NCBI RefSeq assembly: GCF_004353825.1
Contig: NZ_SMNA01000001.1
Span: forward strand, 62,001 to 126,000
Direction of reading: 5' to 3'
Origin: Occultella glacieicola
GTDB taxonomy: Bacteria; Actinomycetota; Actinomycetes; Actinomycetales; Beutenbergiaceae
DNA: 64,000 nt
In this document: in pieces, positions 1-8,664 of the stretch
How the letters are laid out: each line of letters opens with the position of its first letter
Numbering within the stretch: the first letter of the stretch is position 1
Translations under genes and position numbers: made by a program
Notes under the pieces: model-generated
Database searches by the model: none
What the model saw: the letters and a program-made list of their open reading frames with translations, nothing else
What the model was told of the DNA's origin: nothing

Positions 1-280
1 GGACCGGGTGCGGATCATGGTCAACGGCACCGAGCACTTCCGGGCCTGGCTCGACGGCGAGTACCTGTTCGGCGCCCCGGGCACCCAGGCCATGTTCCCC
101 GCGCCGCACAGCAGCCAGATCGGCCACGCCGTCGACCTCGACCTCCCGCCCGGTGAGCACACGCTCAGCCTCGCCCTGAGGCGCCCGCCGGCCTCCCGCC
201 CGGTCGCCGAGTGGGTGGTGGGCGTGGCCGAGCTGCCCTCGTGCCTCTGGATCCCGAACGCCCTCCGAAGGACACCATGA
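1..280 (+). CDS. C-terminal fragment of an unidentified protein
   Basis: The reading frame is open from base 2 and ends at TGA 278-280, so this is the tail of a gene starting before the window. The 92 visible residues alternate short hydrophobic strands with turns (for example LPPGEHTLSLAL), which looks like a beta-sandwich end domain. I do not recognise the family. The stop overlaps the ATG of the next gene as ATGA, so the two genes are probably co-transcribed and translationally coupled. That makes a carbohydrate-related role plausible but unproven. Confidence 0.55.
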   Translation, partial: DRVRIMVNGTEHFRAWLDGEYLFGAPGTQAMFPAPHSSQIGHAVDLDLPPGEHTLSLALRRPPASRPVAEWVVGVAELPSCLWIPNALRRTP

Positions 281-1539
281 TCAGCATCGGCATCAGCGGC
301 GCGGGCCTGTTCGCGGAGTCGTTCATCCCCCTGTTCGCGAAGCATCCGCTCGTGGAGCGGGTGGTCCTGGCCGACCTCATCCCCGACCGGCTCGCCGAGG
401 TGGCCGCCCGGCACGGGATCACCGAGACGGCGGCCTCCCACGCGCAGCTGTGCGCGAGCGACGTGGACGCCGTCGCCATCTTCGCCCAGAGGCACCTGCA
501 CGGACCGCTCACCATCGAAGCACTCGAGGCCGGCAAGCACGTCTACTGCGCGGTGCCGATCGCGTCGAGCCCGGCGGACGTCGAGCAGATCGTCGCCACG
601 GTCGAACGAACCGGGCTCGTGTACGCCAGCGGTGAGACGTCCTACTACTACCCGCACACGATCTACTGCCGGGACCGGTACGCAGCCGGGGACTTCGGCG
701 CGTTCGTCTACGGCGAGGGCAACTACCTCCACGACATGACGCACGGCTTCTACACGGCGTTCCAGCACAGCGGCGGTGAGCACTGGCGCCGCGTGGCCGG
801 CTTCCCGCCGATGTACTACCCGACGCACTCGACCGGTGCCGTGCTCGGCGTGACCGGTGCCCGGGTGACCCAGGTCAGCTGCCTGGGCTACACCGACACC
901 GAGGACGACGGCGTGTTCGGCACGGGTCGCAACGAGTGGGACAACCCGTTCTCGAACCAGACCGCGCTGATGCGCACCGACGACGGCGGGATGATGCGGA
1001 TCAACGAGTTCCGCCGGTCGGGCTGGCGCGGCCGGCACGGCAGCAACCCGCTCACCATCCACGGCACGCTCGCCTCGTACGAGGAGAACGCCGGTAGCCA
1101 GCTGTGGGTCGACCGTCAGGACGGGCCCACCGACGTGTCGGAGATCCTCGCCTGCGCCGCGCACACCCGGGACACCGAGACCGCCGGCGCCGGGGCCGCC
1201 GATCGTGCCGACCTGCACGAGGTGCTCCGGGAGGACTTCAACAGCCGCTACGCCTCCGTGCACCCCACCGCCCGACTGCCGCGGGTCTACGCCGGGCTGC
1301 GCAACGGTCACCTCGGGTCGCACCACTTCCTCGCCGACGACTTCGTGCGTGCCGTGCGTACCCGCTCCGTGCCACCGGTCAACGTGTGGGAGGCGGCGAA
1401 GTTCTGCCTGCCGGGCCTGCTCGCGCACGCCTCCAGCCTGGCCGGAGGGACCCAACTCGAGGTACCGGATCTCGGCGGGCCACCGCCGGACCGACCGCGT
1501 CTCGACCTCGACATCCCGGTGGAGGAGCTCATCGACTGA
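277..1539 (+). CDS. Gfo/Idh/MocA family oxidoreductase-like protein
   Basis: A 420-residue protein with an N-terminal Rossmann fold (GISGAGLFAES near residues 5-15) followed by the alpha/beta domain of the Gfo/Idh/MocA family. Members usually oxidise or epimerise sugars and inositols with NAD(P). The ATG at 277 is chosen because it overlaps the previous stop (ATGA) and follows an AAGGA-like site. The segment GKHVYCAVP at residues 86-94 occupies the place of the family EKP motif, but the catalytic lysine is valine, so ordinary dehydrogenase chemistry is doubtful. The conserved histidine region is represented by YYPTHSTG. The next gene encodes a secreted alpha-barrel protein, which suggests polysaccharide metabolism. 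Confidence 0.8.
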   Translation: MISIGISGAGLFAESFIPLFAKHPLVERVVLADLIPDRLAEVAARHGITETAASHAQLCASDVDAVAIFAQRHLHGPLTIEALEAGKHVYCAVPIASSPADVEQIVATVERTGLVYASGETSYYYPHTIYCRDRYAAGDFGAFVYGEGNYLHDMTHGFYTAFQHSGGEHWRRVAGFPPMYYPTHSTGAVLGVTGARVTQVSCLGYTDTEDDGVFGTGRNEWDNPFSNQTALMRTDDGGMMRINEFRRSGWRGRHGSNPLTIHGTLASYEENAGSQLWVDRQDGPTDVSEILACAAHTRDTETAGAGAADRADLHEVLREDFNSRYASVHPTARLPRVYAGLRNGHLGSHHFLADDFVRAVRTRSVPPVNVWEAAKFCLPGLLAHASSLAGGTQLEVPDLGGPPPDRPRLDLDIPVEELID

Positions 1540-1686
1540 TCCCGTTCCACCGGCCCCGCCGACCCCGGTGGGGCGGATCGTCGCTGCCAGAACTGCATGT
1601 TGGACCGGTCCCGCGCCTCGTGGGGCCGCGCCACCCGGGGCCCGCCGCGGGCGCCCGGGCGCACGGAACCAATGGAGGGAATGCAG

Positions 1687-4281
1687 ATGCACGCTCACAC
1701 CCAGCCCGACCCCCAGTCCCGGGCCGCACAGAACCCCGACCTGACCCGCGCGGGAGTGTCCCGGCGCGCGGTCCTCCTCGGCACCGCCGGGCTCACGGGT
1801 GCCCTGGCCCTCGGCGCCGCCAGCACCTCCCGCGCCTGGGCCACGTCGGAGGGGACCGTACTGCCGCTCGTCGACCCGCTCGGTGCGCCGCCGGATCGCA
1901 CCGCGTTCGAGGACTCCGAACAGGTTCTCGCCGGCTACCTGACGGTGGTCGCCCCGATGGCGAACAGCATCCGGGACCTGGATCCGAACTACGGCTGGAT
2001 GGAGGACGGCTGGTGGCGTTCCCCCGAGCAGCCGTACAACGCCAGGGAGATGGAACAGGTCGCCACCCTGACCTGGTTCCTGACCCACGAGCGCTCCTGG
2101 AACCCGTACTTCGGCGACGCCCGGCTGCGCGACCGCCTGGAGGCGGCCCTCACCTACTACCTCGGCATCCAACTGCCGAGCGGGGCCTGGTCGGAGTACG
2201 CCTACGACGTCCCGCACCTGGCCCCCACCGGATTCGGTTCCGTCGCGCTGTCCCTGACCCACACCTATCTCTCCGAGGCCGGCGAACTCCCCGGGATGCT
2301 GCCACGGATCGAGGCGGCCCTGCGTGCCGCAGCCCTCTGGCTGACCGACCGGTCGAAGCCGCACTGGGCCCGGCCGATCCCCTACACGAACCAGGTCGTC
2401 GCCGGCCTCGTCGGTGTGGCCAACGCTGCCGAGGCTCTCGCCGACCCCTCGATCGCGGCCGCCGCGGACGAGTGCTGGACCGAGTTGCTCGAGCACAGCA
2501 TCACGCCCGCCGGCCACTCCATGGAGCCGGCCGGCTACGACAACGGCTACTCGTTCACCGTCGCCCTCCCGGACATCGCCGACGCGGCCCAGACCGGCGT
2601 GCCGCAGGCGGTCGAGATGGCGCGCTCGATGATGGGGTTCATCGGTCGGTCCGCCGTGTGGGAGCCGGACCGGGCCGGGTGGGTGCACTGGGCGGCGATC
2701 TGCGTTCGGAACTCGGCGTTCGCGAGTTCGGTGCAGCCGAGTGAGGTCGTCGACCGGTCGGCGCTCGGACGAGCCCTGCTCGGCGAACTGCCGGAGATCG
2801 GCGCCTTCCACCCGACGGACGTGGAGATCCTCGCCGCCCGCGAGGCGTGGGCCGCGGATCCCTCCCCGGTGGCCGCGCTGGCGAAGAAGGGCACGTCGCC
2901 GCGGACCTGGATGCATGGCAGCCGGGCCCCCCTCGGCCTCACGGTCACCGAGCGTGAAGCCGCGATCGAGGCGCTGCCGTACCACGCCCGCGACCGGTTC
3001 ACCGAGGTGCGCCGGGCGGGCAGCTTCGCGCTCGACTACCTGTTCGTCCGCCGCCCCTCCTACTATCTGACCGCCGCGCTCGGACACCGGGACGGACACG
3101 ACGGGCCGTATCGGCGACTCCGGATGGGGCCAGGCCTGCTCTGGCACCCCACCATGGGCACGCTGGCAGTCGTCCTCAACAACTACACCGACGACGGCTG
3201 GGGCCACTTCCCCGACGCGTCGGAGATCGCCGTCGTGGAGGTGGACCCGACCTACTACAGCGCCCCCGGGCGCGGAGGCACCGAACTCCCGGCAGCCGAG
3301 GTGGACGCCGTGACCGGCGACTTCAGTGTCGCCTACGTCGACGCCGCGATCGGGACCGACACCGACCTGAGCTTCCATGACCATGCGTTCACCCAGCGGA
3401 TCCGGACCCCCGAGCCGGGCCGGGCGCTGGTGCCCCTGCTCGTGCAGCCCGGGGACGTCCTGACGTTCTCGGACGGCACGGTCGCGGGCTCCGGCGACGT
3501 CCGGGACCTGTCCGGGGTCACCGGTCTGACCCTGGCCCGCAACGGCACCACGTTCGAGATCGGGTTCGGCGGCGCGCGCGACGTGCGGTTCGCCGCGACG
3601 GACCGCGCCGCGCTGGGCGGGACCCGCCGTCAACACCAGCTCTGGATCCCCCACGACGGCGCCCTGGACATCGCGTACACGTTCGCGACCCCCGCGGAGG
3701 TCGCCACCAGGCCGCCCGGCGCCGCCGTGCTGTCCACCGACAGCGGGCGCAGCGGTGTCACCGACGGGACGTTCACGGTCACGCTGAACCTGTGGTGGGG
3801 CATTAACGCGACCGTGTTCCGGCTGTATGAGAACGGCGCCCTCGTCGCGACCCGCTCGCTGCAGCCGGCCTCGCCGGGTGCCCAGACGGTGCAGGTCCCC
3901 CTGACCGGCCGGGTCGACGGCGACTACGAGTACACCGGCAGGCTGAGCAACGCGGCCGGGACGGTTCCGACCGGCTCGGCGACCGTCCGGGTGCGCGATG
4001 CGAAGCCGGCGGTCCCGGTGCTGTCCCACGACAACCACGTCGGCCGCTCCGACTACACGGTGACGTCCGACCTGTGGTGGGGGACGAACGCGACCGCGTA
4101 CCGGCTCTACGAGGACGGGGTGCTCGTCGACAGCCAGGCGCTGACCGCAGCCACCCCGGCCGCGCAGCAGGCCTCAACCGCGATCGTGGGACGACCGGCA
4201 GGTGAGTACCGCTATCACGCGGAGTTCGCGAACGCGGCGGGAACCTCCTCCTCGGACCCGATCACCGTCCGGGTCCGGTGA
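1687..4281 (+). CDS. Tat-exported alpha-barrel polysaccharide-active protein with two C-terminal repeats
   Basis: An 864-residue secreted protein. A twin-arginine signal (SRRAVLLG, then a hydrophobic stretch ending SRAWA) opens it. ATG 1687 is chosen over ATGs at 1672 and 1681 because GGAGGG at 1674-1679 sits 7 bases before it. The main body (about residues 50-480) is helix-rich with Trp and Tyr clusters, such as NYGWMEDGWW, and resembles (alpha/alpha)-barrel lyases or hydrolases; a beta-rich region follows. The last 190 residues are two tandem Ig/FN3-like repeats, each with a WWG-N-AT--RLYE core, probably carbohydrate-binding. The exact family and substrate are not recognised. It lies 147 bp after the Gfo/Idh gene. 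Confidence 0.7.
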   Translation: MHAHTQPDPQSRAAQNPDLTRAGVSRRAVLLGTAGLTGALALGAASTSRAWATSEGTVLPLVDPLGAPPDRTAFEDSEQVLAGYLTVVAPMANSIRDLDPNYGWMEDGWWRSPEQPYNAREMEQVATLTWFLTHERSWNPYFGDARLRDRLEAALTYYLGIQLPSGAWSEYAYDVPHLAPTGFGSVALSLTHTYLSEAGELPGMLPRIEAALRAAALWLTDRSKPHWARPIPYTNQVVAGLVGVANAAEALADPSIAAAADECWTELLEHSITPAGHSMEPAGYDNGYSFTVALPDIADAAQTGVPQAVEMARSMMGFIGRSAVWEPDRAGWVHWAAICVRNSAFASSVQPSEVVDRSALGRALLGELPEIGAFHPTDVEILAAREAWAADPSPVAALAKKGTSPRTWMHGSRAPLGLTVTEREAAIEALPYHARDRFTEVRRAGSFALDYLFVRRPSYYLTAALGHRDGHDGPYRRLRMGPGLLWHPTMGTLAVVLNNYTDDGWGHFPDASEIAVVEVDPTYYSAPGRGGTELPAAEVDAVTGDFSVAYVDAAIGTDTDLSFHDHAFTQRIRTPEPGRALVPLLVQPGDVLTFSDGTVAGSGDVRDLSGVTGLTLARNGTTFEIGFGGARDVRFAATDRAALGGTRRQHQLWIPHDGALDIAYTFATPAEVATRPPGAAVLSTDSGRSGVTDGTFTVTLNLWWGINATVFRLYENGALVATRSLQPASPGAQTVQVPLTGRVDGDYEYTGRLSNAAGTVPTGSATVRVRDAKPAVPVLSHDNHVGRSDYTVTSDLWWGTNATAYRLYEDGVLVDSQALTAATPAAQQASTAIVGRPAGEYRYHAEFANAAGTSSSDPITVRVR

Positions 4282-4288
4282 CGACGAT

Positions 4289-4318
4289 ACCGGTCCTGCC
4301 CGCCCGGGCGGGGCCGGT
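4289..4318. terminator. Hairpin terminator between convergent genes
   Basis: A GC-rich inverted repeat (ACCGGTCCTGCC against GGCGGGGCCGGT, two G-T style mismatches) fills the 51-bp gap between the convergent genes ending at 4281 and 4333. It has no T-tract, as is common in actinomycetes, and could end transcription from both sides. Confidence 0.55.
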
Positions 4319-4332
4319 GTCCGCCACCGCCC

Positions 4333-5112
4333 TCACGCGCGGCGCAGGACGATCAGAGGCGTGACGTAATGCTCCCGGACCGTGCCGCCGAGGACCCGGA
4401 CGGCGTCGCCCGCGGCGGCGACCTCGGCCTCGCTCCAGTCGCTGAAGGTCGCGAACAGACCGCGCACCTGCGCCTCGTCGAGATCGATCCGCCACCGCAT
4501 CCGCTCGACCGACTCGACCACGAACAGGCCGCCGGCCGTCAGCATCTCGGCGAGTTCCGTCGTCCCGGCCCGGTGGCGGACGTCCGGGACGGACGCCCGG
4601 TCGGCCACGATCCCGGCGACCCGCACCCGAAAAGGGGTGAGCGCCGCCGTCGGGTCCCCGAACTCGTTCCGCCAGACGAGGAAGCGGCCCTGCGGGACCA
4701 GCGCCGCCCGCACCCGCGGGAGCACCAGACCCAGATCCATCCAGTGGATCGACGTGGCGGCCACGGCGAGGTCGTAGCCGGTCGGCGTCAGCTCGACGTC
4801 CTCGGCGCGGGCGACCCGGACGTCGGCAGCGGGGAACCGCTCGGTCAGGCGTCGCGCGAGCCGTGCACCGGGCTCCACGGCGGTCACGCTCAGGCCGGCG
4901 GCCAACAGCGGTCCGGTCGCCTGCCCGGTGCCGGCTCCGAGATCCACGGCACGCAGACCGGGGCGCAGCACCCCGAGCGCCCGCAGCCGGGACCAGAGGG
5001 CGTCCGGGTACGGCGGGCGGGCCGTCTCGTAGCCGAGGGGGTCGGCGTCGAAGTGCCGTGGGTCCGGCACCCTGGCGGCCGGTCCCACCGGGTCGGCGGG
5101 CGTGGCCGTCAT
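4333..5112 (-). CDS. Class I SAM-dependent methyltransferase
   Basis: A 259-residue methyltransferase of the Methyltransf_11 type. Motif I, VDLGAGTGQ, is at residues 56-64, an acidic SAM-ribose segment follows (AVEP near 78), and AATSIHWMD forms the post-II region typical of YcgJ/UbiE-like enzymes. The substrate is unknown. ATG 5112 overlaps the upstream stop (ATGA, 5109-5112), so it is coupled to the mycothiol-isomerase-like gene. Such enzymes often act on small phenolic or fatty molecules, but nothing here fixes that. Confidence 0.85.
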   Translation of the reverse strand: MTATPADPVGPAARVPDPRHFDADPLGYETARPPYPDALWSRLRALGVLRPGLRAVDLGAGTGQATGPLLAAGLSVTAVEPGARLARRLTERFPAADVRVARAEDVELTPTGYDLAVAATSIHWMDLGLVLPRVRAALVPQGRFLVWRNEFGDPTAALTPFRVRVAGIVADRASVPDVRHRAGTTELAEMLTAGGLFVVESVERMRWRIDLDEAQVRGLFATFSDWSEAEVAAAGDAVRVLGGTVREHYVTPLIVLRRA

Positions 5113-5765
5113 CCGAGCACCAGCGGGAGCCTCGTGGCCAGAGCACCCATTTCCGCCCTCTCGACCTGGGTGGGCTCGCGGCGTCCGGTCCCGACAAGGA
5201 GGGCGTCGGCGTCGGCGAGGGACTTCGGGAACGCCGCCCCCGCGATCTCCTCCAGCACCCCGCGGGCGGCGTGGAGGCCGGCCGCCGGCGGCCCGGAGTG
5301 CCCAGGCAGGTGCGCCACCAGATCGAGGTGGTGCAGCGTCCACTCCAGCACATACGCACCGAGGTAGTCGCGCGCCGCCAGCACCTGCCCACGCGTGCCC
5401 ACACGCAGGTCCGGGCGGGCGATCGCGGCGGCCCGCCCGGCGGCGGAGCCGACGTCGTCCAGATGGTGCCGGAGCAGCCAGGGCTCCTCGTAGGCGGCGG
5501 CGAGCCGAACGGTGAGCGCATCGAGCGGGTCGTCCCCCGTCGGTGGCGTCGCGCCGACCTCCCAGTAGGTCGCCGCGGTGCGGGTCGGTTCCTTCCCGGT
5601 CGGGGTGGCGAGCGTGATCAGGACATCCTGGGCGTCGATGACCAGATGGCACACGAGGTCCCGGACGAGCCAGCCACGACAGCCGGACGGCCGTTCGAGG
5701 TCCCCGTCGGCGAGTTCCGTCACGGCACCGAGCAGCGCCGACCAGGAAGGCCCGAAGAGGTCCAT
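5109..5765 (-). CDS. Maleylpyruvate isomerase/mycothiol-dependent family protein
   Basis: A 218-residue four-helix-bundle protein of the DinB/MDMPI superfamily. The zinc-ligand pattern is visible: His40 (LVCHLV), Glu141 and His145 (EWTLH). The N-terminal half carries the family signature of a helix followed by SGCRGWLVRDLVCHL. Relatives use mycothiol as cofactor for isomerase or S-transferase reactions in actinomycetes. The start at 5765 lies 10 bases downstream of the phosphoglycerate mutase-like stop, so 6615-4333 reads as one three-gene unit. The substrate is unknown; it may handle thiol conjugates before or after the methyltransferase. Confidence 0.8.
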   Translation of the reverse strand: MDLFGPSWSALLGAVTELADGDLERPSGCRGWLVRDLVCHLVIDAQDVLITLATPTGKEPTRTAATYWEVGATPPTGDDPLDALTVRLAAAYEEPWLLRHHLDDVGSAAGRAAAIARPDLRVGTRGQVLAARDYLGAYVLEWTLHHLDLVAHLPGHSGPPAAGLHAARGVLEEIAGAAFPKSLADADALLVGTGRREPTQVERAEMGALATRLPLVLG

Positions 5766-5775
5766 GGCGGCCAGC

Positions 5776-6615
5776 CTACGTTCCGCCCTCGGCGGCGATC
5801 GCCGCGGCCTCGGCGCGGGCCGCGCCGGGGTCCAGGTAGTCGCCGCCTCGCACCTGGGATTCCGGGAGACCGCCCGTTGGAGTCCGTAGCCGATAGGCGA
5901 GCGGCCGGGCGTTCGGCAGGTTGAGAGCGGCAAGTTCGGCCCCGTCCAGCCGATCGAGGACGGCGCACACGGCGCGCAGCGAGTTCCCGTGCGCGACCAG
6001 GAGCACCCGGCGACCGGCGGCGACGTGCCCGCCGAGGATCTCCCGGACCCACGGACGGACCCTGGCCACGACGTCCGCGAGGGACTCGGTGGCGGTCAGG
6101 GCCTCGGGTGGCAGGACATCGAACGGCGACAGGGTGCGCCACAGCGCGAGGGTGCCCGGTGCGAGCGGCGGCGGGCGGCCCTCGAGGGAGCGCCTCCAGT
6201 GGATGAACCGCTCGTGGCCGAACCGCTCCGCGATCTCGCTCTTGCGGAACCCGGACAGGGCGCCGTAGTTGCGTTCGTTGAGGCGCCAGTCCCGGGCCAC
6301 CGGGACCGACGAGGGCCAGGCGGTCCGCATGAGCTCGGCGGTGCGCCATCCGCGCACGAGTTCGGAGGTGCAGATCACGTCCGGGATCCACCCGGTGCCG
6401 GCCAGCCGCTGACCGGCGAGCACACACTCCTGTTCGCCGGCGGGCGTGAGTCCCACGTCGATGACGCCGGTGAACAGGTGCCGCGCGTTCGCCACGGACT
6501 CGCCGTGCCGCACGAGCATGACGTTGGCCGTCGCGTGGGGGCCTGGCCCGGTCCCGAGGGTCTCGGACCGGGTGTGTGGGTCGGTCGTCGCATCGGGACC
6601 CAAGACGTGGCTCAT
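5776..6615 (-). CDS. 2,3-bisphosphoglycerate-dependent phosphoglycerate mutase-like protein
   Basis: A 279-residue histidine-phosphatase-superfamily protein. The phosphohistidine motif LVRHGES (His37), LNERNYGAL with the proton-donor Glu114, and VAHGNSLRA (His209) match the dPGM branch, which interconverts 3- and 2-phosphoglycerate. The first 30 residues are an extension rich in Pro, Thr and Gly; translation could also begin at the in-frame ATG just before LVRHG. A glycolytic mutase normally sits elsewhere in actinomycete genomes, so this may be a second copy or a phosphatase of related fold. It appears to be the first gene of the 6615-4333 unit. Confidence 0.75.
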   Translation of the reverse strand: MSHVLGPDATTDPHTRSETLGTGPGPHATANVMLVRHGESVANARHLFTGVIDVGLTPAGEQECVLAGQRLAGTGWIPDVICTSELVRGWRTAELMRTAWPSSVPVARDWRLNERNYGALSGFRKSEIAERFGHERFIHWRRSLEGRPPPLAPGTLALWRTLSPFDVLPPEALTATESLADVVARVRPWVREILGGHVAAGRRVLLVAHGNSLRAVCAVLDRLDGAELAALNLPNARPLAYRLRTPTGGLPESQVRGGDYLDPGAARAEAAAIAAEGGT

Positions 6616-6705
6616 CGCCCTTCAGCCTACGGCGCCGCCCGGCCCGCGGGTCCGCGCGGAGCACCCGGGGCGTGACATCCGGCCAGAAGAGAGGATGCTG
6701 GGGGT

Positions 6706-6921
6706 ATGGCCACCCCCCGATCGCTCGCGTCCAGCCCGTTCAACAACCTGCGGGTGCCGCAGCCGCCGCCGGCGGTGTTCGTGGTGGGACAGCGGGTCAC
6801 GCATGACCGTCACGGCCTCGGCCGGGTCGTCGGACTGGAGGGCGAGGTCGCCGTCCTGGTGGACTTCGGCGACCGCGTGGTCCGGGTGGCCGCGGGGTCG
6901 GCTCGGCTGCACGCGCTCTGA
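6706..6921 (+). CDS. Small CarD/tudor-like beta-barrel protein
   Basis: A 71-residue protein with a disordered N-terminus followed by VGQRVTHDRHGLGRVVGLEG and a VLVDFG strand. This is the small SH3-like barrel pattern of CarD N-terminal and UvrD/PcrA C-terminal tudor domains, which bind RNA polymerase. Stand-alone versions are common in actinomycetes and have no established function. It is transcribed alone, divergent from the phosphoglycerate mutase-like gene and convergent with the ether-lipid operon. Confidence 0.7.
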   Translation: MATPRSLASSPFNNLRVPQPPPAVFVVGQRVTHDRHGLGRVVGLEGEVAVLVDFGDRVVRVAAGSARLHAL

Positions 6922-6981
6922 AGCGCGCGACCCCGCGTCCGGCGCGGCCTCGCCCGCCCCGGGTTCAGACCGCCTCCGGGC

Positions 6982-8664
6982 TCACCACTCCCGATGGTCG
7001 GGGATCAGCGTGCCCGGGTTGAGGTTGCGGCCCGGGTCCGCCGCCCGGAGCAGGCCTACCATCAGGTCCGTGCCCGCCTCGGAGATGTCCCCCTCGAGCC
7101 ACGGCGCGTGGTCGGTGCCGACGCCGTGGTGGTGCGAGAGCGTCCCCCCGGCGTCGATGAACGACTGCTGGATTGCGGTCTTCACGACGTCGTACTGGCC
7201 GAGGAAGTCCGCGTCCGGGTTCGGGGGGAACGCGAACGTGAAGTAGAGGCAGGCGCCGGAATGGTAGGAGTGCGACAGGTGACACATGATGAACCCCGGC
7301 ACGCCGAGCTCGGTGAACTTCGCCCGAGCCGCCCGCACCGTCGTGGTGTAGACCTGACCGAGCTTCGACCACGGGGCCGCGGTCTCGGACACGTCGCCGA
7401 TCGCGCCGCGGTCGAGGAGGAAGTCGCGGATGTAGGGGGTGTCGAACTTCTTCTGGTCGTACATGGCGCCGGGACCGCGGCCGAGCCGGATGCCGCCGTG
7501 CTTGCCGATGACCTTGCCCACGATGGACTTCTCGGTGCGGACCTTGCCGGCGCCGCCCTCGTATCCGATGTAGGAGATGCAGACCTTCTCGAGGTCCCAA
7601 CCGCGCCGGCGCAGGACCTCGAACAGGCCCTCGCCGACCTTGCCGGAGATGCCTTTCGACGCCTTGCGGGTCGCGAGTGAGAACGCGGTCTCGTTCGCGT
7701 CGGAGACCCGGGTGATCGTGGGTGCCGCGTCGGAGGTGGAGATCTCCGCCATGGCCGCGAGGCCGGCGGCCCAGTTCGGGAACAGGTAGGCGATGACGTC
7801 GCGGTTCTCGGGGACCCGGTGCACGTTCACCCAGGCCTCGGTGATGACCCCGAGGCGGCCCTCGCTGCCGATGATCATCTCGCGCACGCTCGGTCCGGTG
7901 GATGTCGACGGCAGCGGCCGCAGTTCCACCACCTTTCCGGGCAGGACCACCCGTAGGCCCCGGGTGATGTCGGCGATGTCGCCGTACTTGTCGGACTGCA
8001 TGCCCGAGGACCGGGTCGCGATCCAGCCGCCGAGGGTGGAGTGCTTGAACGAGTCCGGCTGGTGTCCCATCGTCCAGCCCCGGGTGGTGAGCTGCTCCTC
8101 GATGTCCGGGCCGAGTCCGCCCGCCTGGATCCGGGCGAGCCCGGAGCTCTCGTCGATCTCGAGCACCCGGTTCATGCGGCCGAGGTCCAGGGAGATGATC
8201 GTGCGTTCCTCCCGTGGCTGGGGGGTCAGGCTGCCCGAGATGTTCGAGCCACCGCCGAACGGGATGAGCACGGCGTCCGCGGCGACGGTCGCGTCGACCA
8301 CGGCGCGCACCTCGTCCTCGTTCGCCGGGTAGACCACCGCGTCCGGCACCCGGGGCAGGTCCCCGGCCCGCACCCGAACCAGGTCGCGCATGCCCTTGCC
8401 GTAGGTGTGCACCACGCGCAGCATGTCGTCGGTGCTGACCTGGTGGTCGCCGACGGCGGCCCGCAACCGGGCGCCGAGGTCGTCACCGAGACGGCTGGCC
8501 GGGACGGCGATCTCGTCGAACGTCGGCGGCTCGCCGCCGGGCTGGGTCAGGTCGATGCCGACCTTGTCCAGGACGAAGCCGGCGAACGCCGGCTTGTCCT
8601 CGTGGTGGAAGGCGATGCCCTCCACGCCCCAGCCCCACCATTTCTGGTGTTCGACGTCGGTCAT
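6982..8664 (-). CDS. FAD-binding oxidase, alkyl-DHAP synthase-like
   Basis: A 560-residue vanillyl-alcohol-oxidase-fold flavoprotein. The PCMH FAD site IPFGGGSNISGS lies at residues 134-144. The segment around residues 201-231 (HQPDSFKHSTLGGWIATRSS, then GM and YGDI) and the C-terminal SHHHGVG (about 510-516) are hallmarks of alkylglycerone-phosphate synthase (AGPS). That enzyme swaps the acyl group of acyl-DHAP for a fatty alcohol to form the ether bond. A strong AGGAGG precedes ATG 8664, which overlaps the acyltransferase stop as ATGA. An upstream fatty acyl reductase in the same operon would supply the alcohol. Some bacterial relatives are annotated only as FAD-linked oxidases, so activity needs testing. 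Confidence 0.85.
   Translation of the reverse strand: MTDVEHQKWWGWGVEGIAFHHEDKPAFAGFVLDKVGIDLTQPGGEPPTFDEIAVPASRLGDDLGARLRAAVGDHQVSTDDMLRVVHTYGKGMRDLVRVRAGDLPRVPDAVVYPANEDEVRAVVDATVAADAVLIPFGGGSNISGSLTPQPREERTIISLDLGRMNRVLEIDESSGLARIQAGGLGPDIEEQLTTRGWTMGHQPDSFKHSTLGGWIATRSSGMQSDKYGDIADITRGLRVVLPGKVVELRPLPSTSTGPSVREMIIGSEGRLGVITEAWVNVHRVPENRDVIAYLFPNWAAGLAAMAEISTSDAAPTITRVSDANETAFSLATRKASKGISGKVGEGLFEVLRRRGWDLEKVCISYIGYEGGAGKVRTEKSIVGKVIGKHGGIRLGRGPGAMYDQKKFDTPYIRDFLLDRGAIGDVSETAAPWSKLGQVYTTTVRAARAKFTELGVPGFIMCHLSHSYHSGACLYFTFAFPPNPDADFLGQYDVVKTAIQQSFIDAGGTLSHHHGVGTDHAPWLEGDISEAGTDLMVGLLRAADPGRNLNPGTLIPDHREW

Noticed and set aside
1104-2744. Long open frames in the wrong frame or strand across the Gfo/Idh and alpha-barrel genes, and many similar ones elsewhere
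   Set aside because: They overlap well-supported genes, are extremely rich in Arg, Pro and Gly, and lack ribosome sites; high GC content removes stop codons in alternative frames.
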